Assembly (NCBI GenBank): GCA_032358255.1
Contig: JAULBX010022186.1
Span: 62,001 to 126,000, forward strand
Length of the DNA: 64,000 bases
Reading direction: 5' to 3'
From: Heterotrichella gracilis
Lineage: Eukaryota > Sar > Xanthophyceae > Tribonematales > Xanthonemataceae
The position numbers and the translations under genes are program-made. This document shows positions 53,323 through 62,468 of this stretch, piece by piece (position 1 is the first letter of the stretch; every line of letters starts with the position of its first letter). The notes beneath the pieces are model-generated. The model was not told the origin of the DNA. It did not search any database and saw only the letters and a program-made list of their open reading frames with translations.

Positions 53323-54982
53323 GATCAGCGTAATATTATTTCTGGTAAGCCTTTTCTCTTTTTCTCAAGACAATGCTTACCGTTGGCCAATTGATTCGCC
53401 GCACGTAATAACCGGTAATTACGGAGAATTGCGTCCCAATCACTTTCACACGGGAATAGATTTTTCAACAAATGGTTTAATGAATTTGCCGGTGTATGCC
53501 ATTGAGAACGGTTATGTTTCGCGTATAAAGATAAGTTCCGGCGGTTATGGTAAATCTGTTTACGTAACACATCCTAACGGAAAAGTATCGGTGTATTGTC
53601 ATTTGAATTCATTTAATCCTGCATTGGCTGAAATGATAAGAAAGGAACAGTATGCTAAACAGAGTTTTGAGGTAGAAATATTCCCTAAACCCAAAACTGT
53701 TGTTTTAAAAAGAGGCGAACACTTTGCTTTGTCTGGTAACACTGGTAATTCCACCGGGCCACATTTGCATTTTGAGCTACGTGATGAAAAGACAGAAATG
53801 CCTTTAAACCCATTACAACATTTTGAAATTACAGACACAGTATTGCCAACCATTCAGCATGTGGCTTTTTATAATTTGGCTGATACTGCTTCTCCTAAAT
53901 ATTTAATTTCTTTTCCTGTAAAAAAATTAAAGAACGACAGTATCGCTATTTCTAAAGATTCTATTATTTTAAAGAGTTCCATTTTAGGCTTTGCTTTTTC
54001 AGCATTCGATCAATGTATTCCAAAAGGCAATCCCAACAATGTTTATAGCGCGAATGTTTTTTTTGATGGACGTTTGGTATATTCACATTCCATGAACGGT
54101 ATTAGTTTTGAAAATGCACGTTATGTAAATGAATTCAGTGAAACTATAGAAAAATCAAAAACTGAGAAAATAAAATTTCAGAAATGTTTTGTACCAACGT
54201 TATATCCGGAAGGTTTTTATGAAAATTGTTTTAATAAAGGTCGTATTATGTTATTAGATACCAATTATCACTCTATTAAATTAGTTGTATTTGATGAGTA
54301 TGCTAATGAACGCGCTGTTAAATTCTATTTTAAGACCAGGAAATTTAATTATTATTCAAAGCCATCTATAAACAGCGATGTGTTTGTGAATTGTTCTAAA
54401 GATTTTATGATCAGTAAAAACAAATTGCAGATCTATATTCCTGCTAAAACTCTAAGCTATTCAACCGGACTGATCTTTGAAAACACAATTGAAACTACCG
54501 GGAAACTGATTATTTTGCCTTCCGAGGCTAATCTTAAATCCACTTCTATTGTTGGTTTTGAAGTGCCTCAAAAACTACTTAAATATAAGAGCAAACTTAT
54601 TTTAAAAAGCGGTTCTTCAACATTTAATCCAATAGTTAATAAGGATTCTGTTTTTTATTCTGTAAGAAACTTTGGTTGGTTTCAGTTAGAGGCTGATACC
54701 ATTGCGCCAAAAGTAAAAACAAAATTAAGTGCGAGCCAGATATTAAAAACAAAAAAGTGGGAGAGCTTTTCTTTTGTAATATCTGATAACTTAAGCGGCA
54801 TATATAGATATAACCTCTATCTGAATGATAAATGGGTCATTGGCGAGTACGACGCTAAATCAGATCTGCTCACTTACTATTTTGATACGGATACGCCGCC
54901 CGGAAATTTACCATTTAGGCTGGAGGTAGAGGATAGGGTAGGTAACAGAACCGTTTTAGAATATCTCTTAAAGCGAAAATAG
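53312..54982 (+). CDS. M23-family (LytM-like) metallopeptidase
   Basis: This is an exported endopeptidase of 556 aa starting at GTG (53312). Signal peptide (MKSKISVILFLVSLFSFSQD). LytM/M23 domain (about 22-170) with zinc motif NHFHTGIDFS and GPHLHFELRD; both histidine sites are intact, so it should cut peptidoglycan cross-links or another glycine-rich substrate. The C-terminal 380 residues contain a bacterial-Ig-like part (DNLSGIYRYNLYLNDKWVIG). It is coupled to the O-antigen ligase gene. Confidence 0.9.
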   Translation: MKSKISVILFLVSLFSFSQDNAYRWPIDSPHVITGNYGELRPNHFHTGIDFSTNGLMNLPVYAIENGYVSRIKISSGGYGKSVYVTHPNGKVSVYCHLNSFNPALAEMIRKEQYAKQSFEVEIFPKPKTVVLKRGEHFALSGNTGNSTGPHLHFELRDEKTEMPLNPLQHFEITDTVLPTIQHVAFYNLADTASPKYLISFPVKKLKNDSIAISKDSIILKSSILGFAFSAFDQCIPKGNPNNVYSANVFFDGRLVYSHSMNGISFENARYVNEFSETIEKSKTEKIKFQKCFVPTLYPEGFYENCFNKGRIMLLDTNYHSIKLVVFDEYANERAVKFYFKTRKFNYYSKPSINSDVFVNCSKDFMISKNKLQIYIPAKTLSYSTGLIFENTIETTGKLIILPSEANLKSTSIVGFEVPQKLLKYKSKLILKSGSSTFNPIVNKDSVFYSVRNFGWFQLEADTIAPKVKTKLSASQILKTKKWESFSFVISDNLSGIYRYNLYLNDKWVIGEYDAKSDLLTYYFDTDTPPGNLPFRLEVEDRVGNRTVLEYLLKRK

Positions 54983-55039
54983 TTTCTTGCCTATTTTCGA
55001 CATTTTTTAATTACATTTACTTATAATAATAACTTAAAA

Positions 55040-56617
55040 ATGAAAAAATATTTATTCTACACATTATTGTCATTCGTTCTTGTAAATAATTTAAGATCTC
55101 AAATTTTTTATAAAGATGTGGCACATATTTTTTATGCCCGTTGTACAAGCTGTCATCATACCGGACAGAATGATTATAGTTTTATGAATTATGCCGGCAC
55201 AGCCTATATGGCAAGTTCAATTCAAAACGATCTTATATCGAATAAAATGCCACCTTGGAGAGCAGATACATTGTACACACGCTTTCAACATGAAAGGATC
55301 ATCTCAAGTTCTGAGAAAACGCAAATTTTAAACTGGATAGCCGGTGGAACTCTGAAAGGCGATACTACGCAGGCACCGCCTGCACCTGTTTACACATCTC
55401 AATATCAATTGTATGGTAATGCAGATCTAACACTTGGTATTGGAACATTTACAAGTACTTCTGTTACTACGGATAAATATTTTTGTTTTTCAATCCCATC
55501 GGGTTTAACACAAGATAGAATTTTAAGGGCCTTTGAAGTTGTTCCGGGTAATAAAGCCATAGTGCATCACGCAGTAATTACTGCAGATACAACAGGAACA
55601 TTTACCAGTGATCTATCAGGCAACTGTTATAATATTCCCGGTAACCTTGGTATTGGTACTTATGCACCCGGATCTAAAGCAACGGTATTTCCCGGACAAG
55701 CGCCTTTAAAAGCAGGGATGTTCATTAAAGCAGGTTCGAAAATTATTATTCAATTGCATTATCCTGCCGGAAGCAGCGGAGAGGTTGATAGTACAAAGAT
55801 CAGACTTTTCTTTTATCCTGTTGGTACAACGGGTGTGAGAAGAATTTACTCTACAACACCTCTTCAAAACTGGTCAATGGCCATACCTGCAAATTCTGTT
55901 GTGCCTTATTCAGCATGGTACCCTTCTCCGTCTACAGGTTTACCTTTAACGCTTTCTGCCTTTGCTGTAATGCCACACTCTCATTTATTATGCACAAGTA
56001 TTATTTATTATGCTGTTCAGCCAAACGTTGACACTATTCCTTTAGTTAGAATTAATAAATGGGATTTTGAATGGCAGGATTATTACACATTCAGAAAATT
56101 AGTGAAGATCCCGGCAGGTTATAAATTGTATTCAAAACACGTTTATGATAATACTTCAAGCAATCCTAACAACCCTAATACGCCTCCAATAACCGTATAT
56201 TCAAATACAGGTACGCATGACGAAATGTTATTTGATGGCATGATGTATATGTATTATCAGCCCGGCGATGAACTGGTGGATATAGAATCTATTATTAACA
56301 GCGATCCGTTATTGGGAGTTAAAGAAAATAAAACGAACAATTCAATTGTAAGCTGTTTTGTTTTTCCAAACCCATTCAATAATGCGGTTAGCCTGCGTTA
56401 TTCATTAACACAAGCAGCTGATGTTAGTGTTGAAGTTACTGATCTTTTAGGACGTAAAGTTGTTTCTTATGAACTGGGCAAGCAAGCTGACGGCACACAC
56501 GTGTGGGACTGGGATGGCAAAGATTCTCGGGGAACTAAAACATCTTCTGGGGTTTACTTTTATAAGATCAAAGCAAATAATTTCTCATTCGAAAACAAAA
56601 TAATAAAACAAGATTAG
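55040..56617 (+). CDS. T9SS-secreted cytochrome c fused to a copper type II (PHM-like) monooxygenase
   Basis: This is an exported protein of 525 aa: signal peptide (MKKYLFYTLLSFVLVNNLRS); a haem-c site CTSCH (35-39); and a peptidylglycine-hydroxylating-monooxygenase-like pair of domains. In these the copper ligands are recognisable: His176/His177 (VHHAV), His240 (QLHYP), His313/His315 (MPHSHL), Met396 (HDEML). It ends with a type A sorting domain (FPNPFNNAVSLRYS, GVYFYKIK). Family knowledge: PHM hydroxylates C-H bonds with ascorbate as reductant; here a haem could supply the electrons. The substrate is unknown. Confidence 0.85.
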   Translation: MKKYLFYTLLSFVLVNNLRSQIFYKDVAHIFYARCTSCHHTGQNDYSFMNYAGTAYMASSIQNDLISNKMPPWRADTLYTRFQHERIISSSEKTQILNWIAGGTLKGDTTQAPPAPVYTSQYQLYGNADLTLGIGTFTSTSVTTDKYFCFSIPSGLTQDRILRAFEVVPGNKAIVHHAVITADTTGTFTSDLSGNCYNIPGNLGIGTYAPGSKATVFPGQAPLKAGMFIKAGSKIIIQLHYPAGSSGEVDSTKIRLFFYPVGTTGVRRIYSTTPLQNWSMAIPANSVVPYSAWYPSPSTGLPLTLSAFAVMPHSHLLCTSIIYYAVQPNVDTIPLVRINKWDFEWQDYYTFRKLVKIPAGYKLYSKHVYDNTSSNPNNPNTPPITVYSNTGTHDEMLFDGMMYMYYQPGDELVDIESIINSDPLLGVKENKTNNSIVSCFVFPNPFNNAVSLRYSLTQAADVSVEVTDLLGRKVVSYELGKQADGTHVWDWDGKDSRGTKTSSGVYFYKIKANNFSFENKIIKQD

Positions 56618-56640
56618 TACAAAATAGATCCAAAAAAAAA

Positions 56641-56664
56641 GGTTCAAAGTAAATGCTTTGAACC
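56641..56664. terminator. Bidirectional terminator
   Basis: GGTTCAAAG and CTTTGAACC form a perfect stem; A-run on the left and T-run on the right serve both the plus-strand gene before and the minus-strand gene after (56688). Confidence 0.85.
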
Positions 56665-56687
56665 TTTTTTATTTTAGAGAAATGCTA

Positions 56688-57095
56688 TTACTTGGCTTTC
56701 ATTTTATTTCCTTTAGCTTCGTGTGTTACTTCTGCTAAACCAAGTTTTTCCATTAATGGTGGAATGTACATGCCAACTCTTCCGCGCAAACCCTTCTTTA
56801 AACCATACCAACCACCAACCGGATTTTTCGCAGAACGTCCCCAGGCTTCAACAGTTCCGTCTTTTGCGGGCTTTTGTTCGTCGGCACTGCCGAGCTCCAT
56901 CCAGTCGCCATGCTTTTTAAGCATCGCGTGGAGATCGGTTAGTATGCGCATATCGTAATGCAAAACGGTTTTACCAACGGTGCAAACTAAAATGTCTTTA
57001 CCATCTTTTTCATCAGCATGCATAGTAAATTCTGAAGATAAAGGTGGTGTTTTTAAAACCGTTGGTTTTTCTTTTGTTCCAATTTTATTTTTCAT
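56688..57095 (-). CDS. Hypothetical basic protein, 135 aa
   Basis: No signal peptide is present. The middle region (FTMHADEKDGKDILVCTVGK, then LHYDMRILTDLHAMLKKHGD, then WGRSAKNPVGGWYGLKKGLR) looks conserved and reminiscent of Bacteroidota housekeeping proteins with nucleic-acid or nucleotide context, but I cannot name a family. It ends in a lysine-rich tail. It overlaps the MORN-like gene by 11 nt. Confidence 0.65.
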   Translation of the reverse strand: MKNKIGTKEKPTVLKTPPLSSEFTMHADEKDGKDILVCTVGKTVLHYDMRILTDLHAMLKKHGDWMELGSADEQKPAKDGTVEAWGRSAKNPVGGWYGLKKGLRGRVGMYIPPLMEKLGLAEVTHEAKGNKMKAK

Positions 57096-57684
57096 TTTTC
57101 TTTGGGGCTGCTTGATATATTTCTTTGTATTCTTTTACAAAAATGCCGTTGTTATATTCTTCCATTAACGTGATCATTTGATTTCCGTCATAATGGTAGG
57201 TCATGCCGTGCGGCTTGCCATCTTTAAAATTTACAAGCATTACGATCTTATTGTTGCTATATAATTTGAGTTCTCCTTCTGGTTTGCCGTTAATACATTT
57301 TCCTTCTCTTTCTTTTGTTCCGTCCGCATTGTAAAAAACAAAATTACCTTCGCTTACATTTCCACCCGGATCGAAGCACATTCGTCCCCCATACATTTTA
57401 TCATCTTTGTATTCGCAGGTATATTTGATATTACCGTTCTCGTGATAAAGGATTGTAGGTCCGTTTCGTTTTCCGTATTTATGTGAAGTTTCACTATGTT
57501 TGATGCCGTTATAATTAAAATAAATTCGTTTTGTTAGCAGACCATCCGTTTTAAAATCTATTGTTCTGATTTTTGGTGAACTTGCACTTCTATAAAAAAA
57601 AGTATCAATTGTAGTATTTTCTTGTGCAAAATAATTATTAATCAAAAAAAATGAGGCGAAAAATAGAATCAGTTTTGCTTTCAT
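57085..57684 (-). CDS. Secreted MORN-repeat (YwqK-like) protein
   Basis: I start at the ATG at 57684 (MKAKLILFFASFFLINNYFA), giving a signal peptide. The mature part contains about five MORN-like repeats (KRNGPTILYHENGNIKYTCE, DGTKEREGKCINGKPEGELK, FKDGKPHGMTYHYDGN). The database name 'YwqK family antitoxin' is often applied to such proteins, but there is no toxin gene nearby and the protein is exported. It is probably a surface or periplasmic scaffold. Confidence 0.8.
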   Translation of the reverse strand: MKAKLILFFASFFLINNYFAQENTTIDTFFYRSASSPKIRTIDFKTDGLLTKRIYFNYNGIKHSETSHKYGKRNGPTILYHENGNIKYTCEYKDDKMYGGRMCFDPGGNVSEGNFVFYNADGTKEREGKCINGKPEGELKLYSNNKIVMLVNFKDGKPHGMTYHYDGNQMITLMEEYNNGIFVKEYKEIYQAAPKKNEK

Positions 57685-57702
57685 GGTCAATAATTTAAGT
57701 TA

Positions 57703-58866
57703 TTATTTAACAATTAATTTTCCCTGTCTTACTTCTTTATTTAAATTTGTTAGACGGTACGTATAAACACCTTTGTCTTTTCCTTCAAGATCAATTAAGA
57801 TTGAATTATCTTTTGCTGTAGCTTCTAAAATTAATTTGCCATTAATATCAAACACTTCAATGGTATTTCCTTTTTCAATATTCGAGAAAGTAAATTTGCC
57901 GGTACTTGGATTTGGATAGATCACTGGCTGTTCGGCAATAAGTGAATTTTGTTTTATACCCACATCTATTACAGGCGCCATAGTTGTAAAATGCCAAACA
58001 GGAGAGTATGCGCTAAAATGACCACCATTATTGGTGCGTACCCGCCAAAAATACTTTGTGTTTGGCGGTAAAAGTCCTGATGATACATACTGCAGGTTGC
58101 CGGTATTAAGTGTAGTTGTACCTGTTGCAAATGTTGAATCTTGCGAAAAATGTACGGTATAAATGATGCCATCACTTTGTGGCGCCCATTTTAAGATAGC
58201 TTGTGTAAGTGTATCAACATTAGTTGCGCCATTAACTGGCGTTGTTAAAGTTGGTGGATTTGGAATTGTGTCGTTAGAGCCAATATATGTAACAAACATT
58301 TCTATTTTTTGTAATGGACGATCAGCCGCGTTGCGCGGCGCATTTGCAATTGTATCTACATATTGTATACCTGATGTTACACGGCCATAAACAGAGTATT
58401 GTCCGTTAAGGCTAGCTGCGGCTGCGTGACAAATAAAAAATTGCGAAGTGGCAGAGTTAATATTTGTAGATCTTGCAGCAGATAAAATACCTCTTACATG
58501 TTTTGCAGCAGAAAATTCTGCATTAACAGTTGGTTGCCCTGCTTGTCCTTGTCCCCATGTTGATACAGCCCCATGCCTTGAGTTAGGGTCGCCACCCTGG
58601 ATTACAAAACCCGGAATAACACGATGAAATGCAGTAGTATCATAAAAACTTTTGCTCACCAAACTGTCAAAGTTACGTGTATGTTTTAGTGCAATGTTTG
58701 GAAATAACTCAACGTTTATTATACCCAATACAGCGTTGTTACGTTTGGTTAAAATTTGAAATCTTGGTTTGCCGGTATAAACACCTGTGTAGGTATACGA
58801 TGTTTGAGAATAAATTTCTCCAATAAAAAATATGGCTACAATTAAAAGGGCAATTTTTTTGATCAT
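57703..58866 (-). CDS. Secreted cyclophilin-type peptidyl-prolyl isomerase with T9SS sorting domain
   Basis: This is a 387-aa protein. Signal peptide (MIKKIALLIVAIFFIGEIYS). Cyclophilin domain (about 25-200) with active-site region TAFHRVIPGFVIQGGDPNSR and TSQFFICHAAAASLNGQYSV; the catalytic Arg of FHRV is present. Then an FN3-like domain (about 205-295, ATNVDTLTQAILKWAPQSDG) and a type A sorting domain (YPNPSTGKFTFSNIEKGNTI). It would act outside the cell on T9SS cargo or in the outer-membrane space. Confidence 0.9.
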   Translation of the reverse strand: MIKKIALLIVAIFFIGEIYSQTSYTYTGVYTGKPRFQILTKRNNAVLGIINVELFPNIALKHTRNFDSLVSKSFYDTTAFHRVIPGFVIQGGDPNSRHGAVSTWGQGQAGQPTVNAEFSAAKHVRGILSAARSTNINSATSQFFICHAAAASLNGQYSVYGRVTSGIQYVDTIANAPRNAADRPLQKIEMFVTYIGSNDTIPNPPTLTTPVNGATNVDTLTQAILKWAPQSDGIIYTVHFSQDSTFATGTTTLNTGNLQYVSSGLLPPNTKYFWRVRTNNGGHFSAYSPVWHFTTMAPVIDVGIKQNSLIAEQPVIYPNPSTGKFTFSNIEKGNTIEVFDINGKLILEATAKDNSILIDLEGKDKGVYTYRLTNLNKEVRQGKLIVK

Positions 58867-58948
58867 GTGTTTTATATTAATGTTAGTTAAATGTACAAAA
58901 TTTGCTGCTTTATTACAAATTTTTACCGCACAGCCTCATAATCTAAAA

Positions 58949-59095
58949 ATTTAACCACATAGGCACATAGGTTATTTGGCTGTTTAAAGTTCTCCAAAAG
59001 TAAAACATAGTATTTTCTTCGCTTGCGAAAAAAATTTATGTGAACCTTTATGCGTTTTGTTGAGCCCTTCTTCTATGTTTCTATGTGGTTAAAAA
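58949..59095. repeat. MITE-like palindromic repeat element
   Basis: TTAACCACATAGGCACATAG (58951-58970) at the left and an inverted counterpart CTATGTTTCTATGTGGTTAA (59073-59092) at the right form about 20-bp terminal inverted repeats with two mismatches, enclosing about 100 bp without an ORF. Elements starting with AACCACATAG or similar occur dispersed in Bacteroidota genomes from memory. It lies in the 244-bp gap between the cyclophilin and WbqC genes. Confidence 0.6.
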
Positions 59096-59110
59096 AATAA
59101 ACAATTCTCA

Positions 59111-59734
59111 CTAGATTTTTAGGTATTCAACCGTATCCAACCCTTTGTTAAAAAGCAGGTCGATGATACTTAAATTGGGCTGAAAAGGAAATTTACTTTC
59201 GAAGGTTTGGTAATAAGGAGTCTTTAATTTATTGGCCACAACTTGGTCTTCAGTAAATGGGATTTTTGGGTGAATTGAATTTCTAAGGTCAATATGCGTT
59301 GAAGTTTCTTTTTCAAAAATAGAGGTGAAAGAAATATCTTTTTTTATTTTCAATAATTTTAAGACCAGTTTTAATTGCTCGGTATTAAATTCCATTAAAA
59401 ATTTAAATTCTTTGTTATAGAAATAATGTATCTCTTCTTCAAAAAAATCAAAGTAAGGTGAGTTCTTATAGGCGCTTGTAATGGCCCGCCGGTGGTTAAT
59501 TTGCCAGTTTTCGGTATAAGAAATTTCTACATCTTTAATTAATTCTTTTGTGTTTATTTTTTTTACCGGGATAGAAAGATCAAGCTTTCCATTAGCAGTT
59601 AAAATTTGCGTACGGTTGCGAAAACTTTGTTTGTGATAATTCTCGTAACTTTCAATTACAACACTTTCAGAATTTAAAAGGTAATAAAAATAATGTAGGT
59701 TGGGCCAATAAGCGGTACTTAGTAATGCCTTCAT
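59111..59734 (-). CDS. WbqC-family protein
   Basis: This is a cytoplasmic protein of 207 aa of the WbqC-like family (beginning ALLSTAYWPNLHYFYYLLNS, with YHKQSFRNRTQILTANGKLD and KDVEISYTENWQINHRRAIT). Family members are linked with O-antigen/polysaccharide gene clusters; the reaction is unknown. In Bacteroidota it is regularly next to lepB, as here: its ATG overlaps the stop of the LepB paralogue (ATGA). Confidence 0.9.
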   Translation of the reverse strand: MKALLSTAYWPNLHYFYYLLNSESVVIESYENYHKQSFRNRTQILTANGKLDLSIPVKKINTKELIKDVEISYTENWQINHRRAITSAYKNSPYFDFFEEEIHYFYNKEFKFLMEFNTEQLKLVLKLLKIKKDISFTSIFEKETSTHIDLRNSIHPKIPFTEDQVVANKLKTPYYQTFESKFPFQPNLSIIDLLFNKGLDTVEYLKI

Positions 59735-60612
59735 TTTTTTTGTTGCTTAATTACCCAAACACTTTTGCCGACAATATAATTCTCCGGTAAAAATCCCCAT
59801 TTCCTTGAATCATTTGCATTATCGCGGTTATCGCCAAGCGTAAAATAATAGTTCTTTTTAACGGTGTAGGTCTTTGTATAAACATCATTTATAAAAATAC
59901 TATCTTCTTTAATTCTTAGTGTATTTTTTTCGTGATCCTGTATCATCTTTTTATAAAAAACAATATTGGTTGTATCTAAAATTAAAATATCATCTTTTTT
60001 TGGAATATATAAATTCCCATAATTATCCATATTCCACTTATAATAAATAGAGTGGGGGAAACAGGAAAGATCGGAGGTGTTTGCTGTTTCCGTTTCAAGT
60101 TCTATTGTTTCAATACTTGCTAAACGTTTTAAACTATCGGCTTTATATTTTGTAAGTGAAAAACTATAATCGTTCTTTTCAGAAATAGCACTGCCCTCCG
60201 TTAAATTATGTTTAGCGCGAATTATGCTATCCATATAATTGGCAGTTTTAACATGGTAGTTGTGTTTAATAGTAATGCTGTCTTCTATGGCCATACCATT
60301 TATATAAACCACTTTATCAATTATGGCAATACTATCGCCGGGCAGGCCAATTAAACGTTGAAAGAAATAGGTTGTGGGTACAGTAGAGTCTTTACCGGGA
60401 AATTCAAGATAAATAATGTCGTTGGTATTTAAGCTAATGCCAAATTTTCTAATAAGTAACACATCTCCTTTGCGAAATGTTTCCTGCATGTCCATGCTAT
60501 TCACTTTCCGAATATCGAAAATAAATTTTCTTAAAAGTATAAATGAGAGCAGGGCTATTAAAGCGGCAAAAAACCAGGTTTGTTTTTTTACAAATTCAAA
60601 TATGTTGTTTAT
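59731..60612 (-). CDS. Signal peptidase I paralogue lacking the catalytic lysine
   Basis: This is a type I signal peptidase homologue. Seen: a Ser-Met motif (NSMDMQETF), a box QRLIGLPGD, and the C-terminal box GDNRDNANDSR. The general-base Lys of the YxKRxxGxPGD motif is replaced by Gln (codon CAA on the minus strand, near 60356), so activity is doubtful. No ATG lies before the Ser: a GTG at 60504 would leave Ser at residue 3 without a membrane anchor. The upstream frame encodes an anchor (WFFAALIALLSFILLRKF) and is open to 60624; the likeliest start is an ATA at 60612, which overlaps the stop of the preceding lepB. Confidence 0.8.
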   Translation of the reverse strand: MNNIFEFVKKQTWFFAALIALLSFILLRKFIFDIRKVNSMDMQETFRKGDVLLIRKFGISLNTNDIIYLEFPGKDSTVPTTYFFQRLIGLPGDSIAIIDKVVYINGMAIEDSITIKHNYHVKTANYMDSIIRAKHNLTEGSAISEKNDYSFSLTKYKADSLKRLASIETIELETETANTSDLSCFPHSIYYKWNMDNYGNLYIPKKDDILILDTTNIVFYKKMIQDHEKNTLRIKEDSIFINDVYTKTYTVKKNYYFTLGDNRDNANDSRKWGFLPENYIVGKSVWVIKQQKK

Positions 60613-62468
60613 TTGATCGATGATTTTTGCTGTTTAAGTTTTCGGCGGTTGTTCCACTTATTTAAACCCCAAATAAGTAAAATGGTTACAATAAATGGAA
60701 TTTTTATTGAATGTAAATTACCGTCGTCAACATAACATAAAAAACGTTCCCATCTAAACTTGCCTTCTTTACTGTTCTTAAACAACGAACCTAATACTGA
60801 TTTTCCACTAATAGGGTTGTTCTCAGAATACTTCATGCTAAACCAAACAAAGAAAGGCGAGCCCACAACGTGATCGTATGGCACCATGCCCCAGCTTCTG
60901 CTATCGGCAGAATTGTGGCGGTTATCGCCCATCATAAAATAATAATCCTGTTTAAAGGTGTAACTTGTTATGGGCTTACCATCGTATAACACCTGACCAC
61001 CTTGTTTACTTACCTGGTGTATTCCATCATCATAAGTATTTAATATTTTTTCGTATAAACAAATATTATGCGTGTCAATTGGCATGGTCATGCCTGCTTT
61101 TGGAATTACCAATGGACCAAAAAAATCGTTATTCCATGGATACGTTGTGTTGTGAGGAAAGATACTATTCTCATAAGCATCTTTCATATCCACTCTTTTA
61201 AACACCTGATAAACATTTGGATCGCTCTTTATTTTAGCTGCGCTCTCAGGCGTCATGTTTAAGCAATATACAAACGTATCTTTAGTAGTAAATGTGTTCT
61301 TAAAAATTGTGTAATCGTAATTTTTTAATGGAATGTAACGGCCGTTACCACCGGTTATAGGCTCCAAAAATACAGAAGGTTTATCGTCTGAGAGACCAAC
61401 GGATGTAATTAACGCTTCAGTAACATACACATCTAAATTATCAAGATACTCGAGCGTAATAAAATTAGATTTTGCTTTTACGAAATAGTGGTGCTGTGCC
61501 TTTTCTGGCATTTTTTGTTGTTTGTCGTTAATATAAACATCACCGCCACGTACTTCTAATTTATCGCCGGCAATACCTACGCAACGTTTTACATAGTGTT
61601 CACGCTTATCAACGGGGCGCGCCACAATATCTCCAAATTGCGAAGGTGTTGAATTCACATATTCCCAAACCTGTTTTGTAACGACATTACGGTTTAAATT
61701 TTTGCCTTTGCCTTCCGCCATTTCATTATCAACTATATCGCGAATAATTTGATAATAACTTTGATTCTGTTGTTTTAAAGCAACGGTATCGCCATCAGGG
61801 TAATTAAATACAACAATGTCGTCATTCTTTACTGAACCAAAACCCGGTAACCTAAAGTAGGGAAGTTTGATCCACTCTAAATACGATTTTTTTGTTTCGC
61901 TTAAAGGCAAAGTGTGATGCGCAAAGGGAAATGCTAATGGTGTTTGTGGGATCTTTGGTCCATAAGCAAATTTATTTACGAATAAAAAGTCACCCACCAT
62001 TAACGATTTTTCTAACGAGGAAGTTGGAATAGTAAAGGCTTCAATAAAATAACCGCGAATAATAGAAGCTGCAATAACGGCGAAGATGATAGGGTCTACC
62101 CAGTTCTTAATAATTTTACTAGGCTCGATAGTGAATTTACTTAAACCAACAAATTTGGCGGTATCATCAAATCCAATTTTTACAAAAAAGATATAGGGTA
62201 AAATAGACGCAAAAAGCAGATCCTGATTACTTGGTTTATTAAAAGCACGGGCCACATTAAAACCATAAACACCATACATTAAAATATTAACGCCTGGTAC
62301 GATCATAATAAGGCACCACCACGATGGTTTACCAAGAAGTTTGGCAAGTACATAAAAATTGTAAACCGGTACCCAGGCTTTCCAGCTTTCTAAGCCGGCT
62401 TTTGTAAATAGTTTGCTAAGGCCAAAGAATGAGGCAAGAACTAAGACTAAAAAAATGTAATTTCCCAT
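60609..62468 (-). CDS. lepB: Signal peptidase I with extended N-terminal membrane region
   Basis: This is the active type I signal peptidase that cuts Sec signal peptides on the outer face of the inner membrane. At 619 aa it is about twice the usual length. The N-terminus (about 1-130) has three or four membrane helices (WWCLIMIVPGVNILMYGVYG), as in DUF5684-like proteins; the catalytic core has the Ser in PTSSLEKSLMVGD, the Lys in HYVKRCVGIAGD and the box GDNRHNSADSRSWG. A large insertion (about 350-470) lies between, and a C-terminal membrane helix ends the protein. Its stop overlaps the presumed start of the paralogue. Confidence 0.93.
   Translation of the reverse strand: MGNYIFLVLVLASFFGLSKLFTKAGLESWKAWVPVYNFYVLAKLLGKPSWWCLIMIVPGVNILMYGVYGFNVARAFNKPSNQDLLFASILPYIFFVKIGFDDTAKFVGLSKFTIEPSKIIKNWVDPIIFAVIAASIIRGYFIEAFTIPTSSLEKSLMVGDFLFVNKFAYGPKIPQTPLAFPFAHHTLPLSETKKSYLEWIKLPYFRLPGFGSVKNDDIVVFNYPDGDTVALKQQNQSYYQIIRDIVDNEMAEGKGKNLNRNVVTKQVWEYVNSTPSQFGDIVARPVDKREHYVKRCVGIAGDKLEVRGGDVYINDKQQKMPEKAQHHYFVKAKSNFITLEYLDNLDVYVTEALITSVGLSDDKPSVFLEPITGGNGRYIPLKNYDYTIFKNTFTTKDTFVYCLNMTPESAAKIKSDPNVYQVFKRVDMKDAYENSIFPHNTTYPWNNDFFGPLVIPKAGMTMPIDTHNICLYEKILNTYDDGIHQVSKQGGQVLYDGKPITSYTFKQDYYFMMGDNRHNSADSRSWGMVPYDHVVGSPFFVWFSMKYSENNPISGKSVLGSLFKNSKEGKFRWERFLCYVDDGNLHSIKIPFIVTILLIWGLNKWNNRRKLKQQKSSIK

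Noticed and set aside
57085-57684. Toxin-antitoxin system because of YwqK-type naming
   Set aside because: The protein has a signal peptide and MORN-like repeats and there is no toxin gene beside it.
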